Source: Acidobacteriaceae bacterium | GTDB taxonomy: Bacteria > Acidobacteriota > Terriglobia > Terriglobales > Acidobacteriaceae | DNA: 64,000 nucleotides | NCBI GenBank assembly: GCA_035944135.1 | Contig: DASZBM010000001.1 | Span: forward strand, 62,001 to 126,000 | Direction of reading: 5' to 3' | Part shown: positions 8,956-17,976 of the stretch, piece by piece | How positions within the stretch are numbered: position 1 is the stretch's first letter | Layout: every line of letters begins with the position of its first letter | Made by a program: the position numbers and the translations under genes | Notes under the pieces: model-generated | Seen by the model: only the letters and a program-made list of their open reading frames with translations | Databases searched by the model: none | Told to the model about the DNA's origin: nothing

Positions 8956-9678
8956 CTAGAACCCAAATAGCCAGAGAATGGCTCGCGTTAGAGGATTCGG
9001 AGGACGCACACTGTCGGAGATGATCCCTTTTCCCTTCACCTCGATTTGTAATGCGCTCAGCGAAGTCGATGCCACAGAGTTCAATGGACTTATGTCACCA
9101 GGTCTGGCAATTCCTCGAACGATGATCTCTTCGTGCTGGTTATTCATGTCGATCCTTCGAGAAGCTTCGATTACGACATTGCCATTGGGTAGGACTGCAA
9201 TCACCTGACCAGTCAAACTCGTGCTAAACGCTGTGCTTGAACTCGTCGCCCCCGTACCCTTCAATGACGAGGCAGATGAAGCCGCTAGAAGCGGATTTGT
9301 ACCCTTCGTTGCGAGGTCTCCCGCAAGACCGCTAATTGCCGAGTTCGCTGAGAAATTGCGCTCACTGTCGACTGAACCACTCTGGGCCGCATTTGATTGC
9401 ACCGAAACCACAACGGTGACCTCGTCATTCAACAAGTGCGCTTTGTAGTCCGACGAAGGATCGACCATCACGCCCCCGGCCGACCACAGGCTTCCCGCGC
9501 TGCGTTCCGAAGCCCCTTGTACTGCCGTTTCTGATAGCCCGGAAAGGTACTCGGCACGAAGCTGCGCCGTACTCTTCTTGGGTGGCTTGTGCAACAACGG
9601 CGATGCGCTGGTTGTAGCTGCACCGAATGCAAATATTGCAACAGCGGCCCGGCAAGCTACGTTGGCCCGATTTATCAC
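8956..9678 (-). CDS. flgH: Flagellar L-ring protein FlgH, no evident lipobox
   Basis: A 240-residue outer-membrane ring protein. Family marks are SLWSAGG near residue 60, LLNDEVTVVVSV, NGNVVIEASRRI and the C terminus VRPPNPLTRAILWLFGF. I place the start at GTG 9678, which overlaps the flgA stop as GTGA; a longer frame opens at 9750 but lies inside flgA. The resulting N terminus has a hydrophobic stretch (AAVAIFAFGAATTSASP) but no Leu-x-x-Cys lipobox; its only Cys lies before the hydrophobic core. FlgH is normally a lipoprotein, so this one may be anchored differently. Confidence 0.92.
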   Translation of the reverse strand: MINRANVACRAAVAIFAFGAATTSASPLLHKPPKKSTAQLRAEYLSGLSETAVQGASERSAGSLWSAGGVMVDPSSDYKAHLLNDEVTVVVSVQSNAAQSGSVDSERNFSANSAISGLAGDLATKGTNPLLAASSASSLKGTGATSSSTAFSTSLTGQVIAVLPNGNVVIEASRRIDMNNQHEEIIVRGIARPGDISPLNSVASTSLSALQIEVKGKGIISDSVRPPNPLTRAILWLFGF

Positions 9679-10265
9679 TCGACCACCCCTTGAACCGTTC
9701 CGCCGTCCACAACGACTGCGTGAAAGATCTTCTTTCGATCCAACGTGCACACGCGAATCTGCGTTCCTTTGGCCCCGCTGTCTACCGCGATTGCCGGAAG
9801 ATGAATACGCATGCGCCCATCTGCGATGACGAGAACGACCTGGGCGCCGGCGGCCAGATGATCCGACATTGTCGCAATGGGTTCAACAGGTGAAGAGACC
9901 TTTTCAGGAACGGCATGCGCGCTAGGTTGTCGCGCCGATCTATCTAGCGCAGTAATTGTGTTTGCATCGTTGGTATCGACCAAGGCATCGAACGGCAGAC
10001 ACTCACGAATAGCTTGGCAACGTACTTCGAGGTCTAGCTCGTGCTCGGTCACTTTGCGTGCCGCCACGATCTCGAGGTGCGGGTCAGGCGTCGCTGCCGC
10101 GAGTTGCATCGGCAGGTGAACCTGCGACGAGGTCACATTCGTCCCGTCCGCATGCAGCAAGTTTGCGACTGTCGTCTCGATAATTGGATAGTGCATGGCT
10201 TGGTGTTGCTGCGCGAAAGCAAGCGAAGCGGCCATCGGCAGTGTCAGAGCGAGCAGTTTCATCAC
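9675..10265 (-). CDS. flgA: Flagellar P-ring assembly chaperone FlgA
   Basis: A 196-residue periplasmic chaperone for FlgI. It has a signal peptide (LLALTLPMAASLAFAQQ) and the SAF-like C-terminal part typical of FlgA (LAAGAQVVLVIADGRMRIHLPAIAVDSGAKGT read in pieces, then ending in a VQGVVE tail). The first 100 residues diverge from enterobacterial FlgA. Two ATG codons in a row open the gene, 15 bases after flgG. Its stop overlaps the GTG start of flgH. Confidence 0.85.
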   Translation of the reverse strand: MMKLLALTLPMAASLAFAQQHQAMHYPIIETTVANLLHADGTNVTSSQVHLPMQLAAATPDPHLEIVAARKVTEHELDLEVRCQAIRECLPFDALVDTNDANTITALDRSARQPSAHAVPEKVSSPVEPIATMSDHLAAGAQVVLVIADGRMRIHLPAIAVDSGAKGTQIRVCTLDRKKIFHAVVVDGGTVQGVVE

Positions 10266-10280
10266 ACTTGCCTCGCTTGT

Positions 10281-11072
10281 TTATTGCGTCAACTGGTTGA
10301 GCTGTTGCATCATCTCGTCGGCCGCTTTCACCACACGCGAATTCGCCTCGTAGGAGCGCTGTGCCACGATCATCTCGACAAACTGCTCAACCACACTGAC
10401 ATTCGATTGCTCCAGAGAACTTTGCTGCAGAGTGCCGAGGCCATCCGCCCCTCCGGGCTGGCCTACGATCGCATCTCCGGATGCTGTAGTAGGCAGATAG
10501 ATATTGTTACCAATGCTGTTCAGTCCCCCGGCATTGGGAAAGGTGGCAATCTGTATAGCTCCGAGGTTGGCCGCTTGCGTTTGGCCTGGAATCGAAGCAG
10601 TGACTGTTCCGTCGCTGCCGATCGAGATATTCGTTGCATTGGGTGGAACGGTGATCGCCGGTTGGAGCGGATTCCCATCCGGGGTCACTATGTTTCCTTG
10701 CGACTCTAGATGGAACGACCCGGCGCGCGTGTAGCCGACCTGTCCGCTCGGCAACTCGATCTGGAAGAATCCCCCGCCCTGAATTGCAATGTCGAGAGGG
10801 TTTCCAGTGCTCTGAAGCTCGCCCTGCGTCTGAATGATCTCCGCAGACCCGGGCTTAACACCAAGACCAATCTGAAGTCCCGACGAAACCGTTGTCTGGT
10901 GCGTCGAAGCCGAGCCCGGCATTACCTGGCTTTCATACAGCAGGTCCGTAAACTGCATACGCCGCTCCTGAAACCCCGTCGTGCTCGAGTTCGCAAGGTT
11001 GTTCGCGATAGTATCCAGATTCATCTGCTGGGCGTTCATCCCGCTTGCAGCGCTATAAAGTGCTCGAATCAT
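10281..11072 (-). CDS. flgG: Distal rod protein FlgG
   Basis: A 263-residue axial protein, the usual length for FlgG. The N terminus MIRALYSAASGMNAQQMNLD and NNLANSSTTGFQ, the central GNPLDIAIQGGGFFQIE, and the C terminus VVEQFVEMIVAQRSYEANS with QLNQLTQ are diagnostic. It forms the straight distal rod on which the P and L rings and later the hook are built. It follows flgF, with flgA after it. Confidence 0.97.
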   Translation of the reverse strand: MIRALYSAASGMNAQQMNLDTIANNLANSSTTGFQERRMQFTDLLYESQVMPGSASTHQTTVSSGLQIGLGVKPGSAEIIQTQGELQSTGNPLDIAIQGGGFFQIELPSGQVGYTRAGSFHLESQGNIVTPDGNPLQPAITVPPNATNISIGSDGTVTASIPGQTQAANLGAIQIATFPNAGGLNSIGNNIYLPTTASGDAIVGQPGGADGLGTLQQSSLEQSNVSVVEQFVEMIVAQRSYEANSRVVKAADEMMQQLNQLTQ

Positions 11073-11111
11073 GCACGCTTCCTCACTAAAAACGTCTTTT
11101 CGGCCGCTACG

Positions 11112-11855
11112 TTAGTTATTCCGCGCGAGATCCTGCACAGCCGTCTTGTCCATCTCGCCATCGATCAGCGTCAATGCATGCCTCATCGACTCAGCTGCAC
11201 GCTGCGCAGAAACAAGGTTCACGACCCCTTCGATGGGGCTCACATTCGAATCCTCAAGCGCACCTTGCTGAACACTCGCGCCGCTCGCTGGTCCTTCCGT
11301 GCCAGCCGGCGCGCCATATTGTGCAGCGCCGTGATAGTCCAGCTTTGTGCCAGCGGCGAACGTTACGATTGCGAGCTTTCCCGAAATCGCCCCGTTTGAA
11401 GAGATGATTCCACTCGATGCAATTGAAAGAGGGCTCTTGCCTGGCACGATTGACCCTCCCCCCTCACCCATTACGAGATCGCCCGTGGTTGTCGTCAATC
11501 TCCCATTGGCGTCGACTTGAAATTCGCCGTTACGTGTGTACGCGAATCCAGTTGCAGTCTTGATCTTGAAATACCCCTCGCCCTTGATTGCGAGGTCGAG
11601 TTCGTTCCCGGTGCGGGTAATCGTCCCTTGCGTCTCATCTGTATGAGAGCCCGCGAGCTGACTGAAGGCGTTGGTCACCTGGTTTAGCGCGGACATCCGG
11701 CCTTGCCGCCCGGTCTCAGCCAGTACGGTGCCGAATGAGTTTTCCTGGCCACGAAAACCTGTCGTGCTGCTGTTCGCGACGTTCGCAGCAACCGTATCAA
11801 GCGCTTCCATCCGCGCCATGAGTCCCGCACACGCCCCATAGAGCCCGCTATTCAT
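11112..11855 (-). CDS. flgF: Proximal rod protein FlgF
   Basis: A 247-residue rod protein with the same architecture as FlgG: an N-terminal helix (MNSGLYGACAGLMARMEALD, then NVANSSTTGFRG), a central GNELDLAIKGEGYFKI and a C-terminal helix that includes SPIEGVVNLVSAQRAAES. The match to FlgF rather than FlgG rests on length and on its place directly before flgG. The gene is preceded by 121 bases after fliN-like, so it may have its own promoter, though none was recognised. Confidence 0.9.
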   Translation of the reverse strand: MNSGLYGACAGLMARMEALDTVAANVANSSTTGFRGQENSFGTVLAETGRQGRMSALNQVTNAFSQLAGSHTDETQGTITRTGNELDLAIKGEGYFKIKTATGFAYTRNGEFQVDANGRLTTTTGDLVMGEGGGSIVPGKSPLSIASSGIISSNGAISGKLAIVTFAAGTKLDYHGAAQYGAPAGTEGPASGASVQQGALEDSNVSPIEGVVNLVSAQRAAESMRHALTLIDGEMDKTAVQDLARNN

Positions 11856-11976
11856 GCGATCTCCTTCCCAAATGGCCTTCCACTTGTGTCATCGACCGCC
11901 AGCGAAAAAGCTTCTCTGTTACTTCCGCACCAGCGCTACAACGATAGGTGCACTTTTCCCGGGGATACTCGGAGTC

Positions 11977-12774
11977 TCAAGCTACAAGCGCACCATTCTC
12001 AACGATCTCCGTCACACGAAGACCATAGTTTCCGTCCACAATCACCACTTCGCCGCGCGCGATCACACGTTCATCAAGAATCAGATCGACCGGATCCTCC
12101 ACCTGGCGGTCTAGCTCAACCAACGCTCCAGGGCTTAGGTCGAGCACTTCGCGGAGTCGCATCGTTCGTTGCCCAAAACGCAGCGTAACGTTGAGCGGCA
12201 CGTCGATGACACGGTCCAGTTCCGGCATGACGGACTCTTTAGATTTTGTTCTTGCACGATTGCGGCTCGCGGCCCAGTCAGCAATCTGCAGATTCTCGAT
12301 CAGTTCATTGTCCGCAAGCACCCGGACCAATATCTGCGTGCTCTCCGATTCCATCAGCTCCATGCGACCGATCTGAACGGCGCCTTCTGACGAGTCCGCC
12401 TCACAATAGGATTCGACGCTGAAGGCAAAGACTCCCGCGTCGGCGGCTCGCTTTGGAAGCTGCTTGACTACCGCATCCATCAATGCTTTCCACGAGCTTC
12501 CTGCGTCTATTGCCGCACCTTCCGATCCCGCAAACAAGATACGTAGATCTTTCGCACTGATCTCGACCCTTAGTTCTCCGCTAAGGGTTCCTCTCAAGCG
12601 CAAACTCGTTACCATTGCGCTCTGCTCAGCCGGAACTGCCGGGCGGTCTCCCGTCATCGTCGACGCTGCGCAGAGCCATAGGCCGCTTCCGCATGCAGCG
12701 ATAGAGTTCCTCATCGCATCAGCCAGACAGGAGATCAGATTGACCTTCGCCGCTTCATTCATCATCGTTTCCAC
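11977..12774 (-). CDS. fliN: FliY/FliN-like C-ring switch protein with extra N-terminal domain
   Basis: A 265-residue protein with a C-terminal SpoA (FliN) domain at about residues 180-260: PELDRVIDVPLNVTLRFG, then LDLSPGALVELD and ARGEVVIVDGNYGLRVTEI. The first 170 residues form a separate alpha/beta domain (GTLSGELRVEISAKDLRILF, then a helix WKALMDAVVKQLPKR). This recalls the CheC-like part of FliY, though the CheC phosphatase motif is not obvious. It sits 4 bases after fliM. A second, short FliN is encoded at 19330-19656, so the C ring may contain two FliN types. Confidence 0.85.
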   Translation of the reverse strand: METMMNEAAKVNLISCLADAMRNSIAACGSGLWLCAASTMTGDRPAVPAEQSAMVTSLRLRGTLSGELRVEISAKDLRILFAGSEGAAIDAGSSWKALMDAVVKQLPKRAADAGVFAFSVESYCEADSSEGAVQIGRMELMESESTQILVRVLADNELIENLQIADWAASRNRARTKSKESVMPELDRVIDVPLNVTLRFGQRTMRLREVLDLSPGALVELDRQVEDPVDLILDERVIARGEVVIVDGNYGLRVTEIVENGALVA

Positions 12775-12778
12775 CTCT

Positions 12779-13708
12779 TCACACCTCGCGATCGAGAGCT
12801 CTATTCAATTGCGCCGCCCTATACTCACCCCGCTTGACTGGCGTGACTTCATACATGGAGTACCCGCTCACCTGAAGCAAAATGGGACGCTGCGATGGTG
12901 TCCTCAAATTCACGACGCTTCCAACCTGCAGCGACACAACATCTTCCAGTGGGATACACAACCCGGAGAGTTCAATAGACAGTGGCATCTCGCACTGCAG
13001 AATACGTTCGCGAAGCCGGTGCCTCCCGCTCGCCTGCATTTCACCACGGCGTACGGCGTCACTCTGGCCGCTGCGCACTAATCTCCCGGAAAACGCTGTC
13101 GGAAGTGCCAGCGCGAACGCCGATGTTGCCGTCGCAAGCCGGATCTCGAAGTGCAATGTGATAACCCGCTCTTCCATCGCAAACAGCTGCCCCATCAGGA
13201 CTGGCTTAATGGAGGCCAGGGGTGCAACAGAAACATTCGTAACTTTCCAGACGCGCTCAAGCTGAGCAGCCATCAGTTCGGTAACGCTACGGAACAGCTC
13301 TTCATCGATCTCTGTAAGCTCACGGCTGCAATCCATCGGCTCCCCCGGGCCACCCAACAAGAGGTCCAGCAGCGGAAACAGCAGCCCGTTATCGAACTTA
13401 CTTACCACTTTCTCTTGCGTAGGTTGCAGGCCGAATGGAACAAGATACGTGCCGGCGGAGAGCGTCGCCGCGAATTCTCGAGCCCCGACTTGGTCAATTC
13501 TTGTTAGCTTCACCTCCACCGGAGACCCTAGGAAGAGATCAAGTGAATGAGCAAAGCTGCGCGCAAAGATCTCGTGCATACTTCGCAATTGTCGCGTGCT
13601 TTCGTTCGAGAGAAGTCCCGAGGCGCGGAAGTTGCATCGCGTCACCGTGCGTCCGCGCATTTCGGCAGGCCCTTTGATGTCCGCGTCGCGTTTCACCAGC
13701 TTGTTCAC
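12779..13708 (-). CDS. fliM: Flagellar motor switch protein FliM lacking the CheY-binding N terminus
   Basis: A 309-residue C-ring protein. The middle domain (LRSMHEIFARSFAHSLDLFLG, ELTEIDEELFRSV) and the C-terminal SpoA domain (residues about 225-300) fit FliM. The usual N-terminal peptide with LSQxEIDALL, which binds phosphorylated CheY, is absent: the protein starts VNKLVKRDADIKGP. The start is firm because an in-frame TAG lies only 9 bases upstream of the GTG, and a GGAG ribosome site precedes it by 6 bases. A sigma-28-type box (GCCGATAG) overlaps that ribosome site. Confidence 0.9.
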   Translation of the reverse strand: MNKLVKRDADIKGPAEMRGRTVTRCNFRASGLLSNESTRQLRSMHEIFARSFAHSLDLFLGSPVEVKLTRIDQVGAREFAATLSAGTYLVPFGLQPTQEKVVSKFDNGLLFPLLDLLLGGPGEPMDCSRELTEIDEELFRSVTELMAAQLERVWKVTNVSVAPLASIKPVLMGQLFAMEERVITLHFEIRLATATSAFALALPTAFSGRLVRSGQSDAVRRGEMQASGRHRLRERILQCEMPLSIELSGLCIPLEDVVSLQVGSVVNLRTPSQRPILLQVSGYSMYEVTPVKRGEYRAAQLNRALDREV

Positions 13709-13717
13709 CTTTGTCTC

Positions 13718-13744
13718 CTATCGGCTCAAGTGCTAACTCCATGA
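13718..13744 (-). promoter_or_regulatory. Sigma-28-type promoter before fliM
   Basis: On the minus strand a -35 box TCAT (13744-13741) is followed after 15 bases by a full GCCGATAG -10 box (13725-13718). The same layout occurs before motA and flgB, including GGA directly after the -35 box. The -10 box ends only 9 bases before the GTG of fliM, so transcripts from it would be nearly leaderless. Confidence 0.6.
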
Positions 13745-13766
13745 GCTGCGATGCCCACCCTCGGCC

Positions 13767-15833
13767 TCACCGAATGACTCCAAGAGTGCGTATCGGCGTT
13801 ACGGCTGGAATCTCAGATGGCGACACGACCACCACCTTCGGCAGAAACGGCTCTAACAACCTTCGAAGGTAAAACCTTCCTGGAGATGAGCAGAGGAGCA
13901 CCGGCGGAGCATTGCCTATGTCTGCTCCAAAGCTGCCCCGCAAATTGTCCAACACTTTGCGCGCAAGTGATATCTGAAGGGAGCTCGAAGTGATCTGGCC
14001 TGGCTGCAGATTTCCCGCTCGCGCGCACTCTTCTTCAATCGCCGTATCAAGCGTGACCACCTTCAACTCACCATCAGCCGAGAGCAGCGGGCGCACCAAA
14101 GCACGGCTCAACGCCTGCCGCGCAGCCTCCACCAAAGCCACAGGGTGTTTGTTGACCGCCGCGGCCTCAATCAGCGCTTCCAGAATTGAACCCAGATCCC
14201 TGATAGATACCTGCTCACGCAACAACGCTTGCAGCACCCGCTGCAGTTCTCCTAACGTGAGCAACTTAGGGATCAGCTCCTCTACAAGTTTCGGGTGCGA
14301 CTCGTTCAGGCGGTCGATCAGCCTCTTGGTCTCGTTGCGCGAGAGTAAGTCGTGAGCATTCGCCCGGATAACTTCTGCAAGGTGGGCACTCAGAACCGTT
14401 GTCGGTTCCACCACGGCGCATCCACGGGCAATGGCCTGCGCCTGCAATTCTGGAGCAATCCATTTTGCTGCGACATTGAAAGCCGGCTCTTGTGTCTCTG
14501 TGCCCGGCAAATCGACAGGTCCCGCTTCGGAGCTTACTGCTAACAAAAGTCCGCGCCGAAGCTCCCATCGGGCAATCTCGATCCCGCGCAACAGTACGAC
14601 GTACTCACTCTCTCGCAACGCGAGATTATCCGTGATATGAATCGGCGGCACTAGGAATCCCATTTGTTGAGCCAGTTTCTTGCGCACGCCTTTTATGCGA
14701 TTCAGCAGTTGCCCACCTTGCTTCTCATCCACTAGATGGACAAGCCCCGAGCCAACTTCGAGGGTCAGATCGTCCAACTTCAAAACGCGATCCATCGCAT
14801 CCGTTGGTCCTTTGTTCGCGCCTGCCTCCGCCTTCCCGAGCGCGACGGTCTTTTGCTTGTTTGACCGCGTAATCCTATAACCGCCAAACATCAGCCCACC
14901 GCCCAATAGAAAGAACGAAATCTTCGGAAGGCCCGGGATAAGGCCCAATGCCACGAGCACGCCACCGGCAATCCACAGCAGCATCGATTGGCTGACAAGC
15001 TGACGGCGCATGTCGATTCCCAGGGTTTGTTTGGAAGCCGCACGCGTGACCACAATTCCACCCGCAACGGACACAAGGAGCGATGGCAGAATCGAAACCA
15101 GGCCGTCACCAACGGTCAGGATCGTATACGTCTTCAAGGCGTCCATCAGCGGAACGCCCTGCTGGAACACCCCGATCAGGAGCCCTGCGATGATGTTGAT
15201 TGCCAGGATCAAAATGGTTGCTATGGAGTCTCGCTGGCTGAACCGAGCTGCTCCATCCATGGCTCCGCAAAACTCCGCCTCCTGCGCCACTGCTTCGCGG
15301 CGCGCTCGCGCCTGTTCCTCGTTGATCAGCCCGGCGTTCAGGTCGGCATCGATCGCCATCTGCTTTCCTGGAAGTGCGTCGAGTGTGAAACGCGCAGTCA
15401 CCTCTGCTGTACGCACGGCTCCGTGGCTCACAACCAGAAACTGGATCGCAACCAGCGCGAGGAACAGAACGAAGCCAACAATATAGTTCCCCCCAATGAC
15501 GAACTGCCCGAACGCTTCGATGACTGCTCCCGCCGCCGAAGGTCCCTCACTTCCATGCAGGAGAATACGGCGCGTACTCGCCAGATCAAGCGACAGACGC
15601 GTCAGTGTAAGCAGCAAAATGAGGCTCGGAAATACAGAGAATTCCACCGGCCGCAATACCTGGATCGCCGTAAGCAATACAAGTACCGAAGCCGCAATGC
15701 TGCATGTCAGCAGCAAATCCAGCACGAAACTCGGCAACGGGACAAGCAGCACAAAGATCATGCACACCGCAGCCAAAGGGACGGCCCACTCCGCAAGGCC
15801 ATGGAGAATCTTGATCAGGCTTTTGGACTTCAT
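13767..15833 (-). CDS. flhA: Flagellar export gate protein FlhA
   Basis: A 688-residue inner-membrane protein of the type III export gate. The N-terminal half has about eight membrane segments, and the FHIPEP signature LDALPGKQMAIDAD lies at residues 151-164. The C-terminal cytosolic domain, which forms the nonameric docking ring, runs from about residue 330 to the end. Length agrees with the family (about 690). Its ATG overlaps the flhB stop (ATGA). Confidence 0.98.
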   Translation of the reverse strand: MKSKSLIKILHGLAEWAVPLAAVCMIFVLLVPLPSFVLDLLLTCSIAASVLVLLTAIQVLRPVEFSVFPSLILLLTLTRLSLDLASTRRILLHGSEGPSAAGAVIEAFGQFVIGGNYIVGFVLFLALVAIQFLVVSHGAVRTAEVTARFTLDALPGKQMAIDADLNAGLINEEQARARREAVAQEAEFCGAMDGAARFSQRDSIATILILAINIIAGLLIGVFQQGVPLMDALKTYTILTVGDGLVSILPSLLVSVAGGIVVTRAASKQTLGIDMRRQLVSQSMLLWIAGGVLVALGLIPGLPKISFFLLGGGLMFGGYRITRSNKQKTVALGKAEAGANKGPTDAMDRVLKLDDLTLEVGSGLVHLVDEKQGGQLLNRIKGVRKKLAQQMGFLVPPIHITDNLALRESEYVVLLRGIEIARWELRRGLLLAVSSEAGPVDLPGTETQEPAFNVAAKWIAPELQAQAIARGCAVVEPTTVLSAHLAEVIRANAHDLLSRNETKRLIDRLNESHPKLVEELIPKLLTLGELQRVLQALLREQVSIRDLGSILEALIEAAAVNKHPVALVEAARQALSRALVRPLLSADGELKVVTLDTAIEEECARAGNLQPGQITSSSLQISLARKVLDNLRGSFGADIGNAPPVLLCSSPGRFYLRRLLEPFLPKVVVVSPSEIPAVTPIRTLGVIR

Positions 15834-16936
15834 ATTTGCCTTATGGCCTCTCCTGCTGCATTACGAGCTCTGCGCATCGCTTCGCGCTCGCGCAATTCTG
15901 CCTGCGCACGAAAGACAACAACCAGAATCTCTGCTACCGCCTGATAAAGCTCAGAGGGAATCGCCTGCCCCACCTCAACCGTGGCATACAGCGCTCGCGC
16001 CAACGGCTTACTTTCCATCACCGGCACATTGTTGTCTTGAGCAATACTCTTTATTCGTTGCGCAAGCAGGTCGCACCCTTTTGCGACCACCTCAGGCACC
16101 TGCATCGAGTGCTCATACCGCAGTGCAACAGCAAAATGAGTTGGATTCGTTACAACCAGCGTCGCTGTCGCCGCGGCTTGCAGCGGCTTTCGCTGCCGCA
16201 TCGTCCGCTGCCGTTTGCGAATGCGGCCTTTTGTGAACGGATTGCCGTCGTTCTCTTTATGCTCGCGCCGTACTTCATCGTGGCTCATCCGCAGCCTGCC
16301 TTCGGCTTGCCGCCATGTCAACACATAATCGACCGATGCCCACACAAACAGCACGAGCGCAGCCTTCCACCCGAGGCTGCCAATGAGCGCACCTACCCGA
16401 AGAATCAGCGTGCGAATATCTTCACCCGACGCCCGCGTCAACTCGCTCCAATGAGCTTGAATCGTGCTAATCCCAAGAATCGCTATTGCTATAAATGGCA
16501 GCAGCGACTTGGCCAGGTTGTTCAGCGTCGCAAAGGAGAACATCTCGCTCATCCGGCTGCTCCCACTGAGGCGCTCGAATCTAAGCCTCAGTGCGGCTGG
16601 CGCGAAGTTCAATCCTCCTTGTGCCAGAGTGACTCCGACCGATAGCAACATGGCCACCAGGAGTACTGGCACAATCCATCGCAGCACTTCGACGCTGCTC
16701 CAGAACAATACGGGACCGCTCGCGCTGAAATCCGAATCGGACGCAGCGACCAAAAGACCTTCATAGAATCTCGACCAATGTGCGGCCATGTCACCACTCA
16801 GTGCACAGAACGTGATCGCGGCTCCCAACACCGCTACGACGCTGCCGAATTCGCGTGATCGAGCAAGCTGGCCTTGTTCACGCGCCTTCTTACGTCGGTG
16901 GGGTGTCGCCTTTTGTGTCTTATCCGACTCAGGCAT
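15830..16936 (-). CDS. flhB: Flagellar export switch protein FlhB
   Basis: A 368-residue membrane protein that sets substrate specificity of flagellar export. The N terminus (DKTQKATPHRRKKAREQGQ) is typical, four membrane segments follow, and the C-terminal cytosolic domain has the self-cleavage site NPTH at residues 264-267. Cleavage between Asn264 and Pro265 would switch export from hook to filament substrates. The Lys/Arg-rich linker (KGRIRKRQRTMRQRKP) precedes it. It starts 3 bases after fliR. Confidence 0.97.
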   Translation of the reverse strand: MPESDKTQKATPHRRKKAREQGQLARSREFGSVVAVLGAAITFCALSGDMAAHWSRFYEGLLVAASDSDFSASGPVLFWSSVEVLRWIVPVLLVAMLLSVGVTLAQGGLNFAPAALRLRFERLSGSSRMSEMFSFATLNNLAKSLLPFIAIAILGISTIQAHWSELTRASGEDIRTLILRVGALIGSLGWKAALVLFVWASVDYVLTWRQAEGRLRMSHDEVRREHKENDGNPFTKGRIRKRQRTMRQRKPLQAAATATLVVTNPTHFAVALRYEHSMQVPEVVAKGCDLLAQRIKSIAQDNNVPVMESKPLARALYATVEVGQAIPSELYQAVAEILVVVFRAQAELREREAMRRARNAAGEAIRQI

Positions 16937-16939
16937 AAT

Positions 16940-17710
16940 TTACCGGGCCACTAGCAGAAGGTGATTCGATAAGTTCATCGAGCTCTCAAAGAAATTGGCT
17001 AACATCGCCGGCCAATACTTGAGTGCGGCAAATAGGACAGCCAGACCCAGCAGCATCTTCACCGGAGGTCCAAGCAACATCAAAGGCATGTTTGGAGAGG
17101 CTCTACCGAGCAGGCCAAGAGCGAAATCCGTCAACAACGTGGCAGAGAACACCGGCGCTGCCATCTGCAGCCCGAGCACGAATACTTCTCCCCCGGCGCG
17201 TACAGCCAGCATCGTGAATGCAGCGGTGAGATGCATTGCTCCTGGCGGCAATAGCTCAAAGCTCCGACCGATCGCTTCGAGTAGCCATAGGTGGACGTCC
17301 ATCCGCAGAAAGATGAGCATGGCAATTGTCTGATGAAACATCGCGACAACCGTCGAGTCGGCTTGGGTCTGTGGATCAAGTAGCGTCGCCAGTGAGAATC
17401 CCATTTGGATGCTCAAGACCTGTCCCGCCATCTGCACCGCATCAAACACGAGGTTGGTGGCGATTCCCATCGCGGCACCGATCAGCAGCTCACCAACTAC
17501 AACCGCGGGCCAATGGCCGAGATCGAGAGTCATCAGCCTTCGAGAAGCGATCGGGTATAGCAACACCGAAAACGCAACGACCAGCCCAGCCTTGATCTGG
17601 GGTGAAACCGACATACTTCCGAAGAACGGAGCGAACAGCAAGAGGCCGGTGATGCGAACGGAGATCGCAAGAAATGCAACGATGATCTTCAGCAGTGGAA
17701 TTTCGATCAC
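16940..17710 (-). CDS. fliR: Flagellar export gate protein FliR
   Basis: A 256-residue integral membrane protein of the export gate with six or so hydrophobic segments (for example AFLAISVRITGLLLFAPFFG). I start it at GTG 17710, where GTGA overlaps the fliQ stop. The open frame continues to 17776, but those codons lie wholly in fliQ and add no FliR-like sequence. It ends in LSNHLLLVAR. Part of the fliOPQR-flhB-flhA export operon. Confidence 0.95.
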   Translation of the reverse strand: MIEIPLLKIIVAFLAISVRITGLLLFAPFFGSMSVSPQIKAGLVVAFSVLLYPIASRRLMTLDLGHWPAVVVGELLIGAAMGIATNLVFDAVQMAGQVLSIQMGFSLATLLDPQTQADSTVVAMFHQTIAMLIFLRMDVHLWLLEAIGRSFELLPPGAMHLTAAFTMLAVRAGGEVFVLGLQMAAPVFSATLLTDFALGLLGRASPNMPLMLLGPPVKMLLGLAVLFAALKYWPAMLANFFESSMNLSNHLLLVAR

Positions 17711-17976
17711 CGTAACACTCCGTGGAAATCCGACAGCAGGCTGAGCGTATATAGTGCCAAATGGCGCCACATCCATGGCATTAGCAGAAACAAGGCCATT
17801 CCAGTGGCAAGCAATCGAGGCACGGACGATAACGTCTGGTCCTGCAAAGATGTAAGAACCTGCACAATATTCACGACGAAGCTGACTGCAACGGTAACAA
17901 GAAGTAACGGCGCAACAAGCAGCGCAACCTCTACAAGCATCGCGCGGGCCAGCATAATGACCTGGTCGGTCCCCAT
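17707..17976 (-). CDS. fliQ: Flagellar export gate protein FliQ
   Basis: An 89-residue membrane protein with two long hydrophobic helices (MLVEVALLVAPLLLVTVAVS and ATGMALFLLMPWMWRHL), the normal FliQ length and form. Four FliQ copies join FliP and FliR in the export pore. The ATG shares one base with the fliP stop (TAATG) and the stop overlaps the fliR start. Confidence 0.95.
   Translation of the reverse strand: MGTDQVIMLARAMLVEVALLVAPLLLVTVAVSFVVNIVQVLTSLQDQTLSSVPRLLATGMALFLLMPWMWRHLALYTLSLLSDFHGVLR

Noticed and set aside
14988-15944. 318-codon plus-strand frame opposite flhA
   Set aside because: Product is Arg/Gln/His-rich without any motif, and flhA is unmistakable on the other strand.
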